Shown here: positions 9,216-17,512 of the stretch, piece by piece
Position numbering within the stretch: the first letter of the stretch is position 1
Layout of the letters: each line of letters starts with the position of its first letter
Assembly: GCA_016787295.1 (NCBI GenBank)
Contig: JAEUUX010000106.1
Span: forward strand, 1-64,000
Source of the DNA: Chitinophagales bacterium
GTDB taxonomy: Bacteria > Bacteroidota > Bacteroidia > Chitinophagales > UBA2359
Direction of reading: 5' to 3'
Length of the DNA: 64,000 nt
Notes under the pieces: generated by a model
The model's input: only the letters and a program-made list of their open reading frames with translations
What the model was told of the DNA's origin: nothing
Database searches by the model: none
Position numbers and translations under genes: made by a program

Positions 9216-9554
9216 AAGTTGGCATGTCATTATAATTCTGTTTTAAAATTTTGTCGAAATAAAATGCTATTATGAGCCGAATGCCATAACTTGTTCGAAT
9301 GGCGAAGCGCGTTAGGGATGTGGCGGGTGGCGTTAGCCAGTGCGTAGCTTGTCGAAGCACCGCAGCGGTAGCGAAGCCCAGAACAGCCCGACCCGCAGGG
9401 AAACGCCCAAAAAAATGTATTTGACAAAATAAGGTAAATGGAACACCATTATCCTGTTTTAACTATCTTGTCAGAGTTTATACCTCAACTTTTTTTAAAA
9501 TACCCGATGTAGGTGGTCTGACATCTTATTTTTCTTCTACTTTAAACCCATATT
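9216..9554. other. Intergenic region, tex to GNAT gene
   Basis: 339 bases without a credible gene. The middle is taken up by the GC-rich dispersed element (9293-9415). The rest is AT-rich with no clear promoter. Small open frames across it are translations of the repeat. Confidence 0.7.
9293..9415 (+). repeat. GC-rich dispersed intergenic element, copy 1
   Basis: About 120 bases, clearly richer in G and C than its surroundings. It is shared with 22481-22601 (same orientation) and 41068-41187 (opposite orientation). Shared blocks include GAAGCGCGTTAGGGATG, GGTGGCGTTAGCCAGTGCG, GTAGCGAAGCCC and GGGAAACGCCCAAAAAA in the same order. All three copies are intergenic. No transposase or obvious terminal repeat is present, so it looks like a REP/MITE-like non-autonomous element. 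Confidence 0.85.
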
Positions 9555-10802
9555 ATGCATACCCTTAGTGTCCCTAATTCTACTTGTTGGCTGTTGCAAC
9601 CCTCTTGTGCAGTGCCTATTTGTTCTTGCGATGTACAGGTTTTTCATAGTATCGCCGATTTACCTGCGTGGAAATGGGACGGGCTATTGACTGATAAACA
9701 GTATTTTTTGCGCACCAATTATTTGCGAATCATCGAGCAGTCTTGTCCCCATATTGAGCCGCGCTATGTGTTGTTTAGTGAAAACAATGAGGTGGTAGCG
9801 GTGGCAGTTTTTCAGTTGCTACAGTTGGAAGGCAGCGATAATTTTCGGTTCAAAAAAAACATTAGCACCCAAAAAGCTTGTTTGCAGCCCACCATATATT
9901 TCCAAAATTTGGCGACAGACTGGGTAAATAATCTGTCGTTGCGGGTGTTGGTGAATGGTAATGGTTTTATTACGGGCGAACATGCTTTTTATTACAACAC
10001 CTTGCGCTTGGACGGCAAAACGGCTTTTGCGGGACTGCAAAAAGCCATCAACACCATTTTGGCAGCCGAAAAACAAGGCGAGAAAAAGGTGCAATTGGTG
10101 TTGGTCAAAGATTTTGAGCAACAACACCTGCCTTTCGCTCGACAGTTGGCTACTTATAATTTCCATGAGGTGGCAGGGCAACCCAATATGATTGTCAGTT
10201 TGCGACCCGAATGGCAAAGTTTCGACGATTATATGGCGGCAATGTCTGCCAAATATCGTACCCGCACCAAAGGTATTCTCAAAAAAGGAGCCGCTTTGGA
10301 GCGACGAACCATCGACAAAGCTGTTTTAGCACACGAATTGCCCGCTATGTATGCCTACTACCGCGATGTGTGTTTGCGTGCCGATTTCAATTTAGCCGTT
10401 TGCACACCCGAATACTTTGCACAATGCTTAGAACAATTGCCCGAACAATTCCACATTTTGGGCTATTATCTCAATGGCAATTTGGTGGGTTTTATCAGTT
10501 ATTTCCTCACGCCCCACGACATCGAGGCGCATTTTATTGGTTATGATTTTGACCTCAACCATCAATATCCTATCTATAATACTGTGCTGCTCGATTTGGT
10601 GAAAATTGGTATCGAACATCGCAAAGAACAGTTGCATTTGGGCAGAACCGCCACCGAAATTAAAAGCACTGTGGGGGCTGTTCCGACACAGCAAAACGCT
10701 TTTGTGCAACACCTCAATCCTATTGTAAATCGGGTTGTGGCACGCTTGGTCAATAGCTTGCGAAACGATAATTGGGTGCAGCGGCATCCATTTAAGGAGT
10801 AG
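9555..10802 (+). CDS. GNAT/FemAB-like N-acyltransferase
   Basis: 415-residue protein without signal peptide. The C-terminal half (about residues 215-375) looks like the FemAB/BioF2-like GNAT fold: a basic segment YRTRTKGILKKGAALERR, then YYRDVCLRADFNLAVCTPEYF, then FHILGYYLNGNLVGFISYF, followed by HFIGYDFDLNHQYPIYN and HLGRTATEIKSTVGA. Proteins of this group transfer acyl or aminoacyl groups to amines, sometimes in cell-wall precursor synthesis. The N-terminal half resembles a degenerate first GNAT lobe. The substrate cannot be told from sequence. It appears monocistronic, with a terminator at 10856-10895. Confidence 0.75.
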   Translation: MHTLSVPNSTCWLLQPSCAVPICSCDVQVFHSIADLPAWKWDGLLTDKQYFLRTNYLRIIEQSCPHIEPRYVLFSENNEVVAVAVFQLLQLEGSDNFRFKKNISTQKACLQPTIYFQNLATDWVNNLSLRVLVNGNGFITGEHAFYYNTLRLDGKTAFAGLQKAINTILAAEKQGEKKVQLVLVKDFEQQHLPFARQLATYNFHEVAGQPNMIVSLRPEWQSFDDYMAAMSAKYRTRTKGILKKGAALERRTIDKAVLAHELPAMYAYYRDVCLRADFNLAVCTPEYFAQCLEQLPEQFHILGYYLNGNLVGFISYFLTPHDIEAHFIGYDFDLNHQYPIYNTVLLDLVKIGIEHRKEQLHLGRTATEIKSTVGAVPTQQNAFVQHLNPIVNRVVARLVNSLRNDNWVQRHPFKE

Positions 10803-10855
10803 GTACTAATGCCTTGCGAGTTGTATTTGATTTTGTGAGATTATAGCATATAATA

Positions 10856-10895
10856 AAACCACCTTCTAGAATACTTGTTCTGGAAGGTGGTTTTG
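10856..10895 (+). terminator. Rho-independent terminator after the GNAT gene
   Basis: Arms 10856-10872 and 10879-10895 pair over 17 bp with one wobble (ACCACCTTC against GAAGGTGGT). A/T flanks on both sides make it usable in either direction. Confidence 0.8.
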
Positions 10896-10947
10896 TTATG
10901 GGAAGATATTGGTAATTTTGGACTTATTTGTAAGAAAATTTGTGTTG

Positions 10948-11317
10948 ACCTACTATTTTGGTAGGTAGACCTACTATTTTGGTAGGTAGACCTACTATTT
11001 TGGTAGGTAGACCTACTATTTTGGTAGGTAGACCTACTATTTTGGTAGGTAGACCTACTATTTTGGTAGGTACTACCTACTATTTTGGTAGGTCGACCTA
11101 CTATTTTGGTAGGTCGACCTACTATTTTGGTAGGTCGACCTACTATTTTGGTAGGTCGACCTACTATTTTGGTAGGTATTACCTACTATTTTGGTAGGTC
11201 GACCTACTGTTTTGGTAGGTCGACCTACTGTTTTGGTAGGTACTACCTACTGTTTTGGTAGGTCGACCTACTGTTTTGGTAGGTCGACCTACTGTTTTGG
11301 TAGGTCGACCTACTTTT
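10948..11317. repeat. Tandem array of a 19-bp palindrome (17 units plus a partial)
   Basis: Unit ACCTACTRTTTTGGTAGGT has 6-bp inverted arms ACCTAC/GTAGGT around a 7-base loop. Units start at 10948, 10969, 10990, 11011, 11032, 11053, 11075, 11096, 11117, 11138, 11159, 11181, 11202, 11223, 11245, 11266 and 11287, with a partial unit at 11308. Linkers are AG (after units 1-5), ACT (after 6 and 14), ATT (after 11) and CG elsewhere. Units 1-12 carry A and 13-17 carry G at the variable base. The mostly 21-base period reads as a seven-residue repeat (GRPTILV), which I do not believe is a protein. Confidence 0.95.
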
Positions 11318-11419
11318 AAGATATTTAGTATTCAACAACCTAAAGTTGAAACAATACAAATACCACAACAATAAAATGGTTAACATAAATCCCAACAAGC
11401 TGAAATTATTCAAAAAACA

Positions 11420-11501
11420 TAACATAATGTCACCCCTTCGCGGTTTTTGCCTTTTTTGCTTCGTTTTTTTGCTATAAACCTATCATCCTTTTAGGGTTTA
11501 T
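11420..11501 (-). repeat. Two degenerate hairpin motifs related to the 328-bp repeat
   Basis: On the minus strand 11471-11501 reads AAACCCTAAAAGGATGA then TAGGTTTATAGC, and 11420-11447 reads CGAAGGGGTGACATTATG. Both match the hairpin-plus-tail motifs (AAACCCTGAAAGGGTGAC, then GTTTATAGC or ATTATACC) in the 328-bp tandem unit at 55.6-56.6 kb. Match is by eye and imperfect. Confidence 0.6.
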
Positions 11502-11653
11502 TTGAATGTTTTTTTGGCGTTGTCATTTTCTGAAATACCACCTAATGTCGTTATCAAAGTGCAAACAAAAATTTGGGCGTGTTATTCATTATTAAGTCCG
11601 ATTCAAGCGGGGGTAATATTGAGATTTATTTTTTCACAACTTCTTATAAGCCC

Positions 11654-11692
11654 AAAACTTCCCTCTAAGTTGGTACTTGGAGGGAAGTTTTT
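11654..11692 (-). terminator. Terminator hairpin after the transglutaminase gene
   Basis: Arms 11654-11670 and 11675-11691 pair over 17 bp with one wobble (ACTTCCCTC against GAGGGAAGT), with A/T-rich outer ends. It lies 26 bases past the stop of the minus-strand gene. Confidence 0.75.
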
Positions 11693-11717
11693 ATGTTATA
11701 ACTGACAGATTTTTCCT

Positions 11718-14700
11718 TTATTTGTAGGCAATAAACATGTCTTCGGCTTTCAAAATGTCTCTTACACAATTCTTAAAGTCTGCATAAGCAGTGGCTTTGA
11801 GGGTTTGTGTGTTGATGATAGCTTTTCGAGTGATTTTCATTTTGTTGTCACTCAAGGTTTGTGCTTTGATTTCGTATTGCATAAATGCGTTATTGATAGC
11901 CACACTTGTAGGCACATCGACAAACTTGCTACCTGCGGGAATTTCGATAATGACTTCTGTTTCGTACATATTGGTGGGTTCATACGCCCAGTAAAAAATA
12001 GGGTATTCGCGCGTTTCGTCGGTAAATACGCTTGCAGTAAAAATATGGTCAAAAAATGGCACTTTAACGGCTTTCATGCCACCAATATTGACCGTTTCGT
12101 CTGCCACACTAAAGTCTGATGACAGCACAAAGTTGTTGTTGCGATTATCGATGTGTTGTATGTCGTACTTTTTGAGTTTTAATTCGTTCTTAAAAGCATC
12201 GTTTAACATAGATAAAACCTCGTTTTGGGTTTCTTGCTTGTTGAATCTATTAAAATGGTGGCGATATTCCGAAGCTCTTTCGCCTATGGCTTCTATGGTT
12301 GTGCTACCTATAACTTGGTCTGCCTGTACTTGTAATTGGGTTTTTCGTTTAAGCTGATTCAGTATTTTGGCTTGATTCGGAATATGTATGAGAGATTTGC
12401 CTTCGTTTTCGGCACTATTATTAGGAATAACCAAGGCTTGTGCGTTGATAAGGTTGGCGGGTATTGCTCCAAAAGGTAAATCAGAATCGGTGAGTTCTTG
12501 GTAGAGTATTCCGTCGGGTAGGTCTATTTTTACTATACAATGGTTAAAGTCTATGGAAGGCAATTGTATGGTTTCTTCACCATTGTCGCGGGTATTGACC
12601 AATACCAAGTGGGTTTTCAAACCTGCTTTTCGGGCTAAGGTGTGGTATAACACAGAAAGGTCTTTGCAATCGCCCAATTGTGTGCTAATTGTGACCATTG
12701 GTTTTTGGGGCGTATAGCTACTTTGGCGGAAAGGAACGGAGCTATATTTGATATTATCACCAATATAGTTGTAAATAGCTTTGGCTTTGTCGTAATCGGA
12801 GGCAAAAGTGTTGCCATCGAATATTTTTTTGTAGGTAGATTCGAGGTTATAGTCTTCTTTTGCCATAGGCAGTGCCGTATCGGAATACCAATCGGCAATG
12901 GTTTTCCAATCTTTGACGGTCGACATGTATATACTTTTTCCTACCTCAACAAGTGTTGGCATATAGTTTTCGGATTTGCAAGGAGGCAGGTTTTTAAATT
13001 TCCATTCATACATCTTAAATTCGTCAAAGGAGCTTTCGGTAGGTTTTTGGTCAAAATTGTTTTTGAAATCAAACTGTATATCAGGATGAGCCAACACTTT
13101 TAAGGTGCTTTCTTGTATAGGTACAAAAGCATCGAAAGTCCATGAATCCCAAAATTCTTTGCTTAATTTTCCGCCAGTATAGTTTTCTAAACGATAAACA
13201 ATATATACCCCATCGCCAACTTCCAAAGAAGGGAATACAAATTGGTTGTCATCTTGTTCGGCGGCAATTTTCTGACCACTTTTTTTCACTACTTCTGCTT
13301 TTTCTATCGTCAAATCCTGATAACTACCATAACCAATACTGTTTTCTTGCCAACGTTTTACGCCTTCTTCGTTTAGCATTTTCAACCCAAGTGTAGAGTG
13401 CAACACCGAGGCACCTTCGGAAAAACAGATATTGATTCGGTCATAAAAAATGTATTCATAATTTTCGTCCGATTTGCTTTCTTTTTTGAGTGCGTTGGCA
13501 ATGGTTTCATAAGGATCTTTTCGGCTTAAACTCTCCAAAATAGGCTTTTGGTTGTTTAGTGTGCGCAATTTTTCGCGTGCCGAAAACAAATTAGGGTTGT
13601 AATGCACTGCTTTTTTAAGGTCTTCTATTGCTTCTTTCTTTTTACCCATAGCCTCGTTAATAAAAGAGCGTTCATACCACAGCGTGCCATTAAAAGGCAT
13701 ATTGCCTATGCAACGGTCGGCATATTCCAATGCCGATTTTGAGCGGTCGGTTTCATAATATAAGTTGGATAATTGACGAGAAATCTCCAAAAATTCAGGA
13801 AACAGCGCCAATTGATTCTGCAATAATTTTTCGGCGCGTAGCACATTACCTGCATTCAACAGTTCTTGTTCCAACATTTGGAATAGCGCATAGTTGTAGT
13901 TGGAACGCAAAAATTTGTCGAGTATTTCTATGGAGGCAGTCGGATTTTTGACTTTTTCTTTCGTGGATAAATATTTGTATTGTACAAACAAAGGTTCGTC
14001 GGGATAGGCTTCGTATGCTTCGTCTATTACTTCGAACAATTCTTTTACTCTTTTTTGGTTGGCTAATAATTTAATATAGTTGCTATAATACTCCGATTTA
14101 TCCTCCATTTGCTCTTTCATATGCTCCAAATGTTTTTCAGCAGCAGTATAATCGCCCGATTTAAAGGCTGATTGTATGTCATAAAGGTCAAACAATACCA
14201 AATTGGGATTATAGCTTCGCAGCAATTCTATTTGGCTCAACATTTGTGTTCTATCTTCTTGTTTGATGTAGGAGTTGAGGAGATTATAGTTAAACATTGC
14301 GTTTTTGGGATATTTCTCCAATACTTTTTGTTCTACAGCAATAGCTTTGTTGTATAGCCCCCGTCGTTTGTGACAAAATGCCAAAAAACAAGCGGGGATA
14401 GGATTATTAGGTTGTGTTTGTTGTAGTTTTTCGAAATAAGACTCGGCAAAGTGCGGCAATGCTTTGGGCATGGTAATGGCAGTGGCTTTGGTATAAGGAG
14501 CATACGTGCTATTGATTTTGACATCTTTTAGCGGCATACTTTTTTCATCTAACAAACGCACCGTAAAATTTGGGGAATCTACTTGGCGCGAATATCCCAA
14601 CTGTACCAGAATGCGGTTATTGCCCGCTGCCAACTGAATAGGCACTTTAATCAGGTCGATATCCGAAATTTGCTCTTCTTCTTCGCTAATGACCAATTGG

Positions 14701-15464
14701 TCGTTCACCCAAACTTTGACATTGCCCGAAAAACCAATTCCCAATAAAGCATTTTTTGCGGTGGAACTTTGAACAAATGTTTGTGCATAGATAATACCTT
14801 CTGCTCCTTCCATATAAGATTCTATGCCCACCCAACCGTCGCGCTGTAGGTGTTCGGGTTTGAACCAATGAATGTCGGAATTGAGGCGCGATTTGAAACG
14901 AGCCGTAGGGGTAGGGTCAGCAATGGGTGGATAGTTTTTATCAAAACCGCTGCGCGAAGTATTGTCAAACAAACCCACAAACTGCCAATCATTGATGCTA
15001 TTAATGGCATCAAAATACTCCTGATTATCTCTGCTATTCGCAAAAGTGTAGTGCAAACCAAGCATATATTGCACACAAGCTTTCAAACTTGGATTAACTT
15101 TGGGGTCATTTAACAAACTTTTTAGGAAAGCCAGACGCTCTTTGCTTTTTTTGTTGTAATCTTTCATTACAGCCTCCGAAAACCACAAAGCATACAGATA
15201 AGGAGAAGGATCGTCCAAAAGAGGCATAATTTTTTGCATCAAAGCCAAGTTGTTTTCTTTTCCTTCCAAGGTGTTGAGCATCATTAAGGTAAAAAAAGCA
15301 TCGGTTTGGGTGGCGGGCTGCTTAACCAAATCATTGAGCATCGAACGAGCGTTTTCTAAATCTTGATTCTCAAAAAGTAACCACACATTGTCCATACTGG
15401 CTTGTGCCAATATGCGAATACTTAACACAAAATAAAATAAAGTGTAAAAAAATACTTTCTTCAT
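11718..15464 (-). CDS. Secreted TPR / DUF3857 / transglutaminase-like protein
   Basis: 1248 residues with signal peptide MKKVFFYTLFYFVLSIRILAQ. Residues about 30-640 are helical TPR-like repeats, including a segment around 190-310 that looks like a beta-rich carbohydrate- or PA14-like insert. About 650-830 matches DUF3857. A transglutaminase-like domain follows, with Cys933 in QLGDCKDLSVLYHTLARKAG and His975 in FNHCIVKID; the catalytic acid is probably in the latter segment. Such Bacteroidota proteins sit in the periplasm or outer membrane. Whether they cross-link or act as proteases is not known. It is monocistronic, with a clear promoter at 15514-15544. Confidence 0.87.
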   Translation of the reverse strand: MKKVFFYTLFYFVLSIRILAQASMDNVWLLFENQDLENARSMLNDLVKQPATQTDAFFTLMMLNTLEGKENNLALMQKIMPLLDDPSPYLYALWFSEAVMKDYNKKSKERLAFLKSLLNDPKVNPSLKACVQYMLGLHYTFANSRDNQEYFDAINSINDWQFVGLFDNTSRSGFDKNYPPIADPTPTARFKSRLNSDIHWFKPEHLQRDGWVGIESYMEGAEGIIYAQTFVQSSTAKNALLGIGFSGNVKVWVNDQLVISEEEEQISDIDLIKVPIQLAAGNNRILVQLGYSRQVDSPNFTVRLLDEKSMPLKDVKINSTYAPYTKATAITMPKALPHFAESYFEKLQQTQPNNPIPACFLAFCHKRRGLYNKAIAVEQKVLEKYPKNAMFNYNLLNSYIKQEDRTQMLSQIELLRSYNPNLVLFDLYDIQSAFKSGDYTAAEKHLEHMKEQMEDKSEYYSNYIKLLANQKRVKELFEVIDEAYEAYPDEPLFVQYKYLSTKEKVKNPTASIEILDKFLRSNYNYALFQMLEQELLNAGNVLRAEKLLQNQLALFPEFLEISRQLSNLYYETDRSKSALEYADRCIGNMPFNGTLWYERSFINEAMGKKKEAIEDLKKAVHYNPNLFSAREKLRTLNNQKPILESLSRKDPYETIANALKKESKSDENYEYIFYDRINICFSEGASVLHSTLGLKMLNEEGVKRWQENSIGYGSYQDLTIEKAEVVKKSGQKIAAEQDDNQFVFPSLEVGDGVYIVYRLENYTGGKLSKEFWDSWTFDAFVPIQESTLKVLAHPDIQFDFKNNFDQKPTESSFDEFKMYEWKFKNLPPCKSENYMPTLVEVGKSIYMSTVKDWKTIADWYSDTALPMAKEDYNLESTYKKIFDGNTFASDYDKAKAIYNYIGDNIKYSSVPFRQSSYTPQKPMVTISTQLGDCKDLSVLYHTLARKAGLKTHLVLVNTRDNGEETIQLPSIDFNHCIVKIDLPDGILYQELTDSDLPFGAIPANLINAQALVIPNNSAENEGKSLIHIPNQAKILNQLKRKTQLQVQADQVIGSTTIEAIGERASEYRHHFNRFNKQETQNEVLSMLNDAFKNELKLKKYDIQHIDNRNNNFVLSSDFSVADETVNIGGMKAVKVPFFDHIFTASVFTDETREYPIFYWAYEPTNMYETEVIIEIPAGSKFVDVPTSVAINNAFMQYEIKAQTLSDNKMKITRKAIINTQTLKATAYADFKNCVRDILKAEDMFIAYK

Positions 15465-15513
15465 GAGTAGGGGTTATTTATGTGAATAATATTGAGTTGA
15501 ACATCTTTGCAGG

Positions 15514-15544
15514 CAAAGGTAGTGGTTTCTTACAAAAGTACAAA
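15514..15544 (-). promoter_or_regulatory. Bacteroidota-type promoter for the transglutaminase gene
   Basis: On the minus strand TTTG (15541-15544), a 19-base spacer and TACCTTTG (15514-15521) fit the TTTG-N19-TAnnTTTG consensus exactly. It lies 50 bases before the start codon. Confidence 0.8.
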
Positions 15545-15756
15545 ATAATCAATGATTTTTGAGCAATATTTTTTAAAGTTAAAATTCCTTAAAAATACAA
15601 ATAAATTGAATTTTAAAAAATAATTAATATATTACCCTTGTTTTTGGGCTGATGGCGCTATACAAGCGTTTTTGTTCGCGCGAGGAAATACAAATATGCC
15701 AAAGAAATGTGACAAAAATTTTTGCTTAAAACTTGCCAAAGGAAAGGAAATTTGTG

Positions 15757-15764
15757 TACCTTTG
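15757..15764 (+). promoter_or_regulatory. Promoter -7 element for the M23-VanW pair
   Basis: TACCTTTG followed by CACTTAG; a TTG at 15733-15735 is 21 bases upstream. The same TTTGCACTTAG string occurs at the promoter at 17396. Confidence 0.6.
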
Positions 15765-15796
15765 CACTTAGATAACATACTCAAAACCAAAACTTG

Positions 15797-16324
15797 ATGC
15801 TTATAATCAAAAAACTATTGCTGGCAATTCTTGGGTTTATTGCCATTGGGTTTATTATTCCGCAGAACTTTATAATGCCTGTTCAAGATGCAAGTAAAGG
15901 AAGTTATCATCAACAGTCTTTCTGGTGCTATCCATGGGGAAAATCAGTTACCCACAAAGGCGTTGACATCTTTGCAAAAAAAGGCACCAATATCGTTTCA
16001 GCAACAAATGGAATTGTATTACACACTGGGACTGTTAAATTAGGTGGAAATATCGTTTATATTCTTGGTCCCAAATGGAGATTTCATTATTATGCCCATT
16101 TGGATAAAATCAATGTGAAGAAATTTGATTGGGTTGGTCATCAAACAGTTATTGGCACTGTCGGAACATCGGGCAATGCTGTTGGAAAAAGCCCTCATTT
16201 ACATTATGCCATTAAGACGATAATTCCACACATTTGGAGAATTGATAAAAGCCCACAAGCTTGGCGTAAAATGTATTTTTTAAACCCGACGGATTTTCTG
16301 AATGAATACTTCGATAAGCAATAG
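15797..16324 (+). CDS. M23 family metallopeptidase
   Basis: 175 residues from ATG 15797; a TTG codon directly upstream is not needed. An N-terminal hydrophobic segment (residues 2-22) is a membrane anchor or signal. The peptidase M23/LytM domain shows the zinc-ligand motifs HKGVD and, later, HLHY, plus a conserved HYYAHLD. M23 enzymes cut peptide cross-links in peptidoglycan. All catalytic residues look intact, but the domain is small and has no coiled-coil or LysM part. It is 90 bases upstream of a VanW gene on the same strand. Composition of this and the next two genes looks AT-richer than the neighbours. Confidence 0.9.
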   Translation: MLIIKKLLLAILGFIAIGFIIPQNFIMPVQDASKGSYHQQSFWCYPWGKSVTHKGVDIFAKKGTNIVSATNGIVLHTGTVKLGGNIVYILGPKWRFHYYAHLDKINVKKFDWVGHQTVIGTVGTSGNAVGKSPHLHYAIKTIIPHIWRIDKSPQAWRKMYFLNPTDFLNEYFDKQ

Positions 16325-16414
16325 CAAGCAAGTGTCTATAGCAAAGTTGGCAACAGATTAACTGTTCAAAACAATTGCCGAATTCTGTCATCATAAACAT
16401 TTAATTAGGACAAT

Positions 16415-17266
16415 ATGAAACAAAGAAAATTACTTAGCCAACGACACCCAATTTTATATTTCATTGCTGTTTGGGCAAGACGAATTAGGCGTTATGCTGA
16501 TTGGTATTTTGACAACAAAAAATATGCAAATAAGCAGACAACTGAAAAACTTGCTTTTAGAGTAAAAAAACATCAATCTGTTTTATTGAAAAAGCTTGGC
16601 GACAGCGATATGCAATTGCAAATCAACAAAATAACAAACCTAAAAATTGCCGTAAAGCAAATTAACGGAATCGTCATACAGCCAGGTGAAACTTTTTCTT
16701 TTTGCAAACTTGTTGGTTTGCCAACCAAACGAAAAGGCTATTTACTCGGAATGGAATTGACCTTTGGAGAAGCAAGGGCAGGAATTGGCGGTGGAATTTG
16801 TCAAATCTCAAACTTAATTCATTGGTTGGTAATCCATAGTCCGCTGACTGTCACCGAACGCTACCACCATTCATTTGACCCATTCCCAGACGATGGACGA
16901 GTTTTGCCATTTGGTAGTGGTGCCACAGTTTTTTATAATTATCGTGACTATCAATTTACGAATAATACTGACCACGTTTTTCAACTAAACTTGTGGTTTA
17001 CTGACAAGTGTTTAGAAGGCGAACTTCGTATTGACACCGAACTCGACTACGGCTATCATATTAGTGAAAAAAATCACCAATTTATAAGAATAGATGGGAC
17101 ATTTTATAGAAAAAACGAAATTTGGCGCGAAAAAATTCTTAAATATAAAAGCGGGCAAATTGTAGAAACAGAATTAATAACAAAAAATTTTGCAAGAGTA
17201 ACATATACTCCTGACAACTACATTGAAGACACTAACTACACAGATACCAACAAAAAACACTTATAA
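16415..17266 (+). CDS. VanW family protein
   Basis: 283-residue protein of the VanW family. The conserved core spans about residues 65-195: LKIAVKQINGIVIQPGETFS, then KGYLLGMELTFGEARAGIGGGICQISN, then HHSFDPFPDDGRVLPFG. VanW takes its name from vancomycin-resistance clusters, but its biochemical role is unknown and most homologues have nothing to do with resistance. No vanH, vanA or vanX is near. The N-terminus is basic with no clear signal peptide. Pairing with an M23 peptidase suggests an envelope or peptidoglycan role, which is inference. Low GC hints at possible transfer. Confidence 0.85.
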   Translation: MKQRKLLSQRHPILYFIAVWARRIRRYADWYFDNKKYANKQTTEKLAFRVKKHQSVLLKKLGDSDMQLQINKITNLKIAVKQINGIVIQPGETFSFCKLVGLPTKRKGYLLGMELTFGEARAGIGGGICQISNLIHWLVIHSPLTVTERYHHSFDPFPDDGRVLPFGSGATVFYNYRDYQFTNNTDHVFQLNLWFTDKCLEGELRIDTELDYGYHISEKNHQFIRIDGTFYRKNEIWREKILKYKSGQIVETELITKNFARVTYTPDNYIEDTNYTDTNKKHL

Positions 17267-17395
17267 CCAGAATTGCCCCACCATTCTCACTCCTGCGAAG
17301 CGCTAAAAACTTTGCAGGTAATATGTTTTATTAGATACAGTAGATGCTTTTTTCAAAAAATCACCCAATATTCCCTAACACGAAAGAAAAATGCC

Positions 17396-17403
17396 TATCT
17401 TTG
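17396..17403 (+). promoter_or_regulatory. Promoter -7 element for the unknown secreted protein
   Basis: TATCTTTG, followed by CACTTAG, about 110 bases before the start codon at 17513. No clear -33 box is seen. Confidence 0.5.
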
Positions 17404-17512
17404 CACTTAGATTTGTTGCTTTGCTTGATTGTTTTTAAGGAGAGTAATGATAAAAACACATTACAAAAGTCTAGTTTTTATTTTTTGGTAATAAATAACT
17501 GCGCATAATTAC

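Larger units (their letters stand above)
10803..11717. other. Long intergenic region with repeats
   Basis: 915 bases between the GNAT gene and the end of the transglutaminase gene. It holds two terminator hairpins, the 19-bp palindrome array (10948-11317) and two degenerate hairpin motifs (11420-11501). Short open frames here are artefacts of repeats or AT-rich sequence. Confidence 0.7.
15465..15796. other. Divergent intergenic region
   Basis: 332 AT-rich bases between divergent genes. It contains the promoter of the transglutaminase gene (minus strand) and that of the M23 peptidase gene (plus strand). Nothing else is seen. Confidence 0.6.

Noticed and set aside
10958-11197. Open frame through the palindrome array encoding repeats of GRPTILV
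   Set aside because: The frame arises because 21 is a multiple of three. Palindromes, not codons, are conserved; the three-base linkers shift the frame or break the pattern; no start-site signal is seen.
10948-11317. Possible CRISPR array
   Set aside because: Linkers between repeats are only 2-3 bases, so there are no spacers, and no cas genes are in the window.
5070-11558. Shared 15-mer AATGTCGTTATCAAA at 5070 and 11544
   Set aside because: A few chance matches of this length are expected in 64 kb of AT-rich sequence; flanks do not agree.
16415-17266. Vancomycin-resistance gene interpretation of VanW
   Set aside because: No vanH, vanA/B, vanX or vanRS near it, and the VanW family is widespread in non-resistant bacteria.
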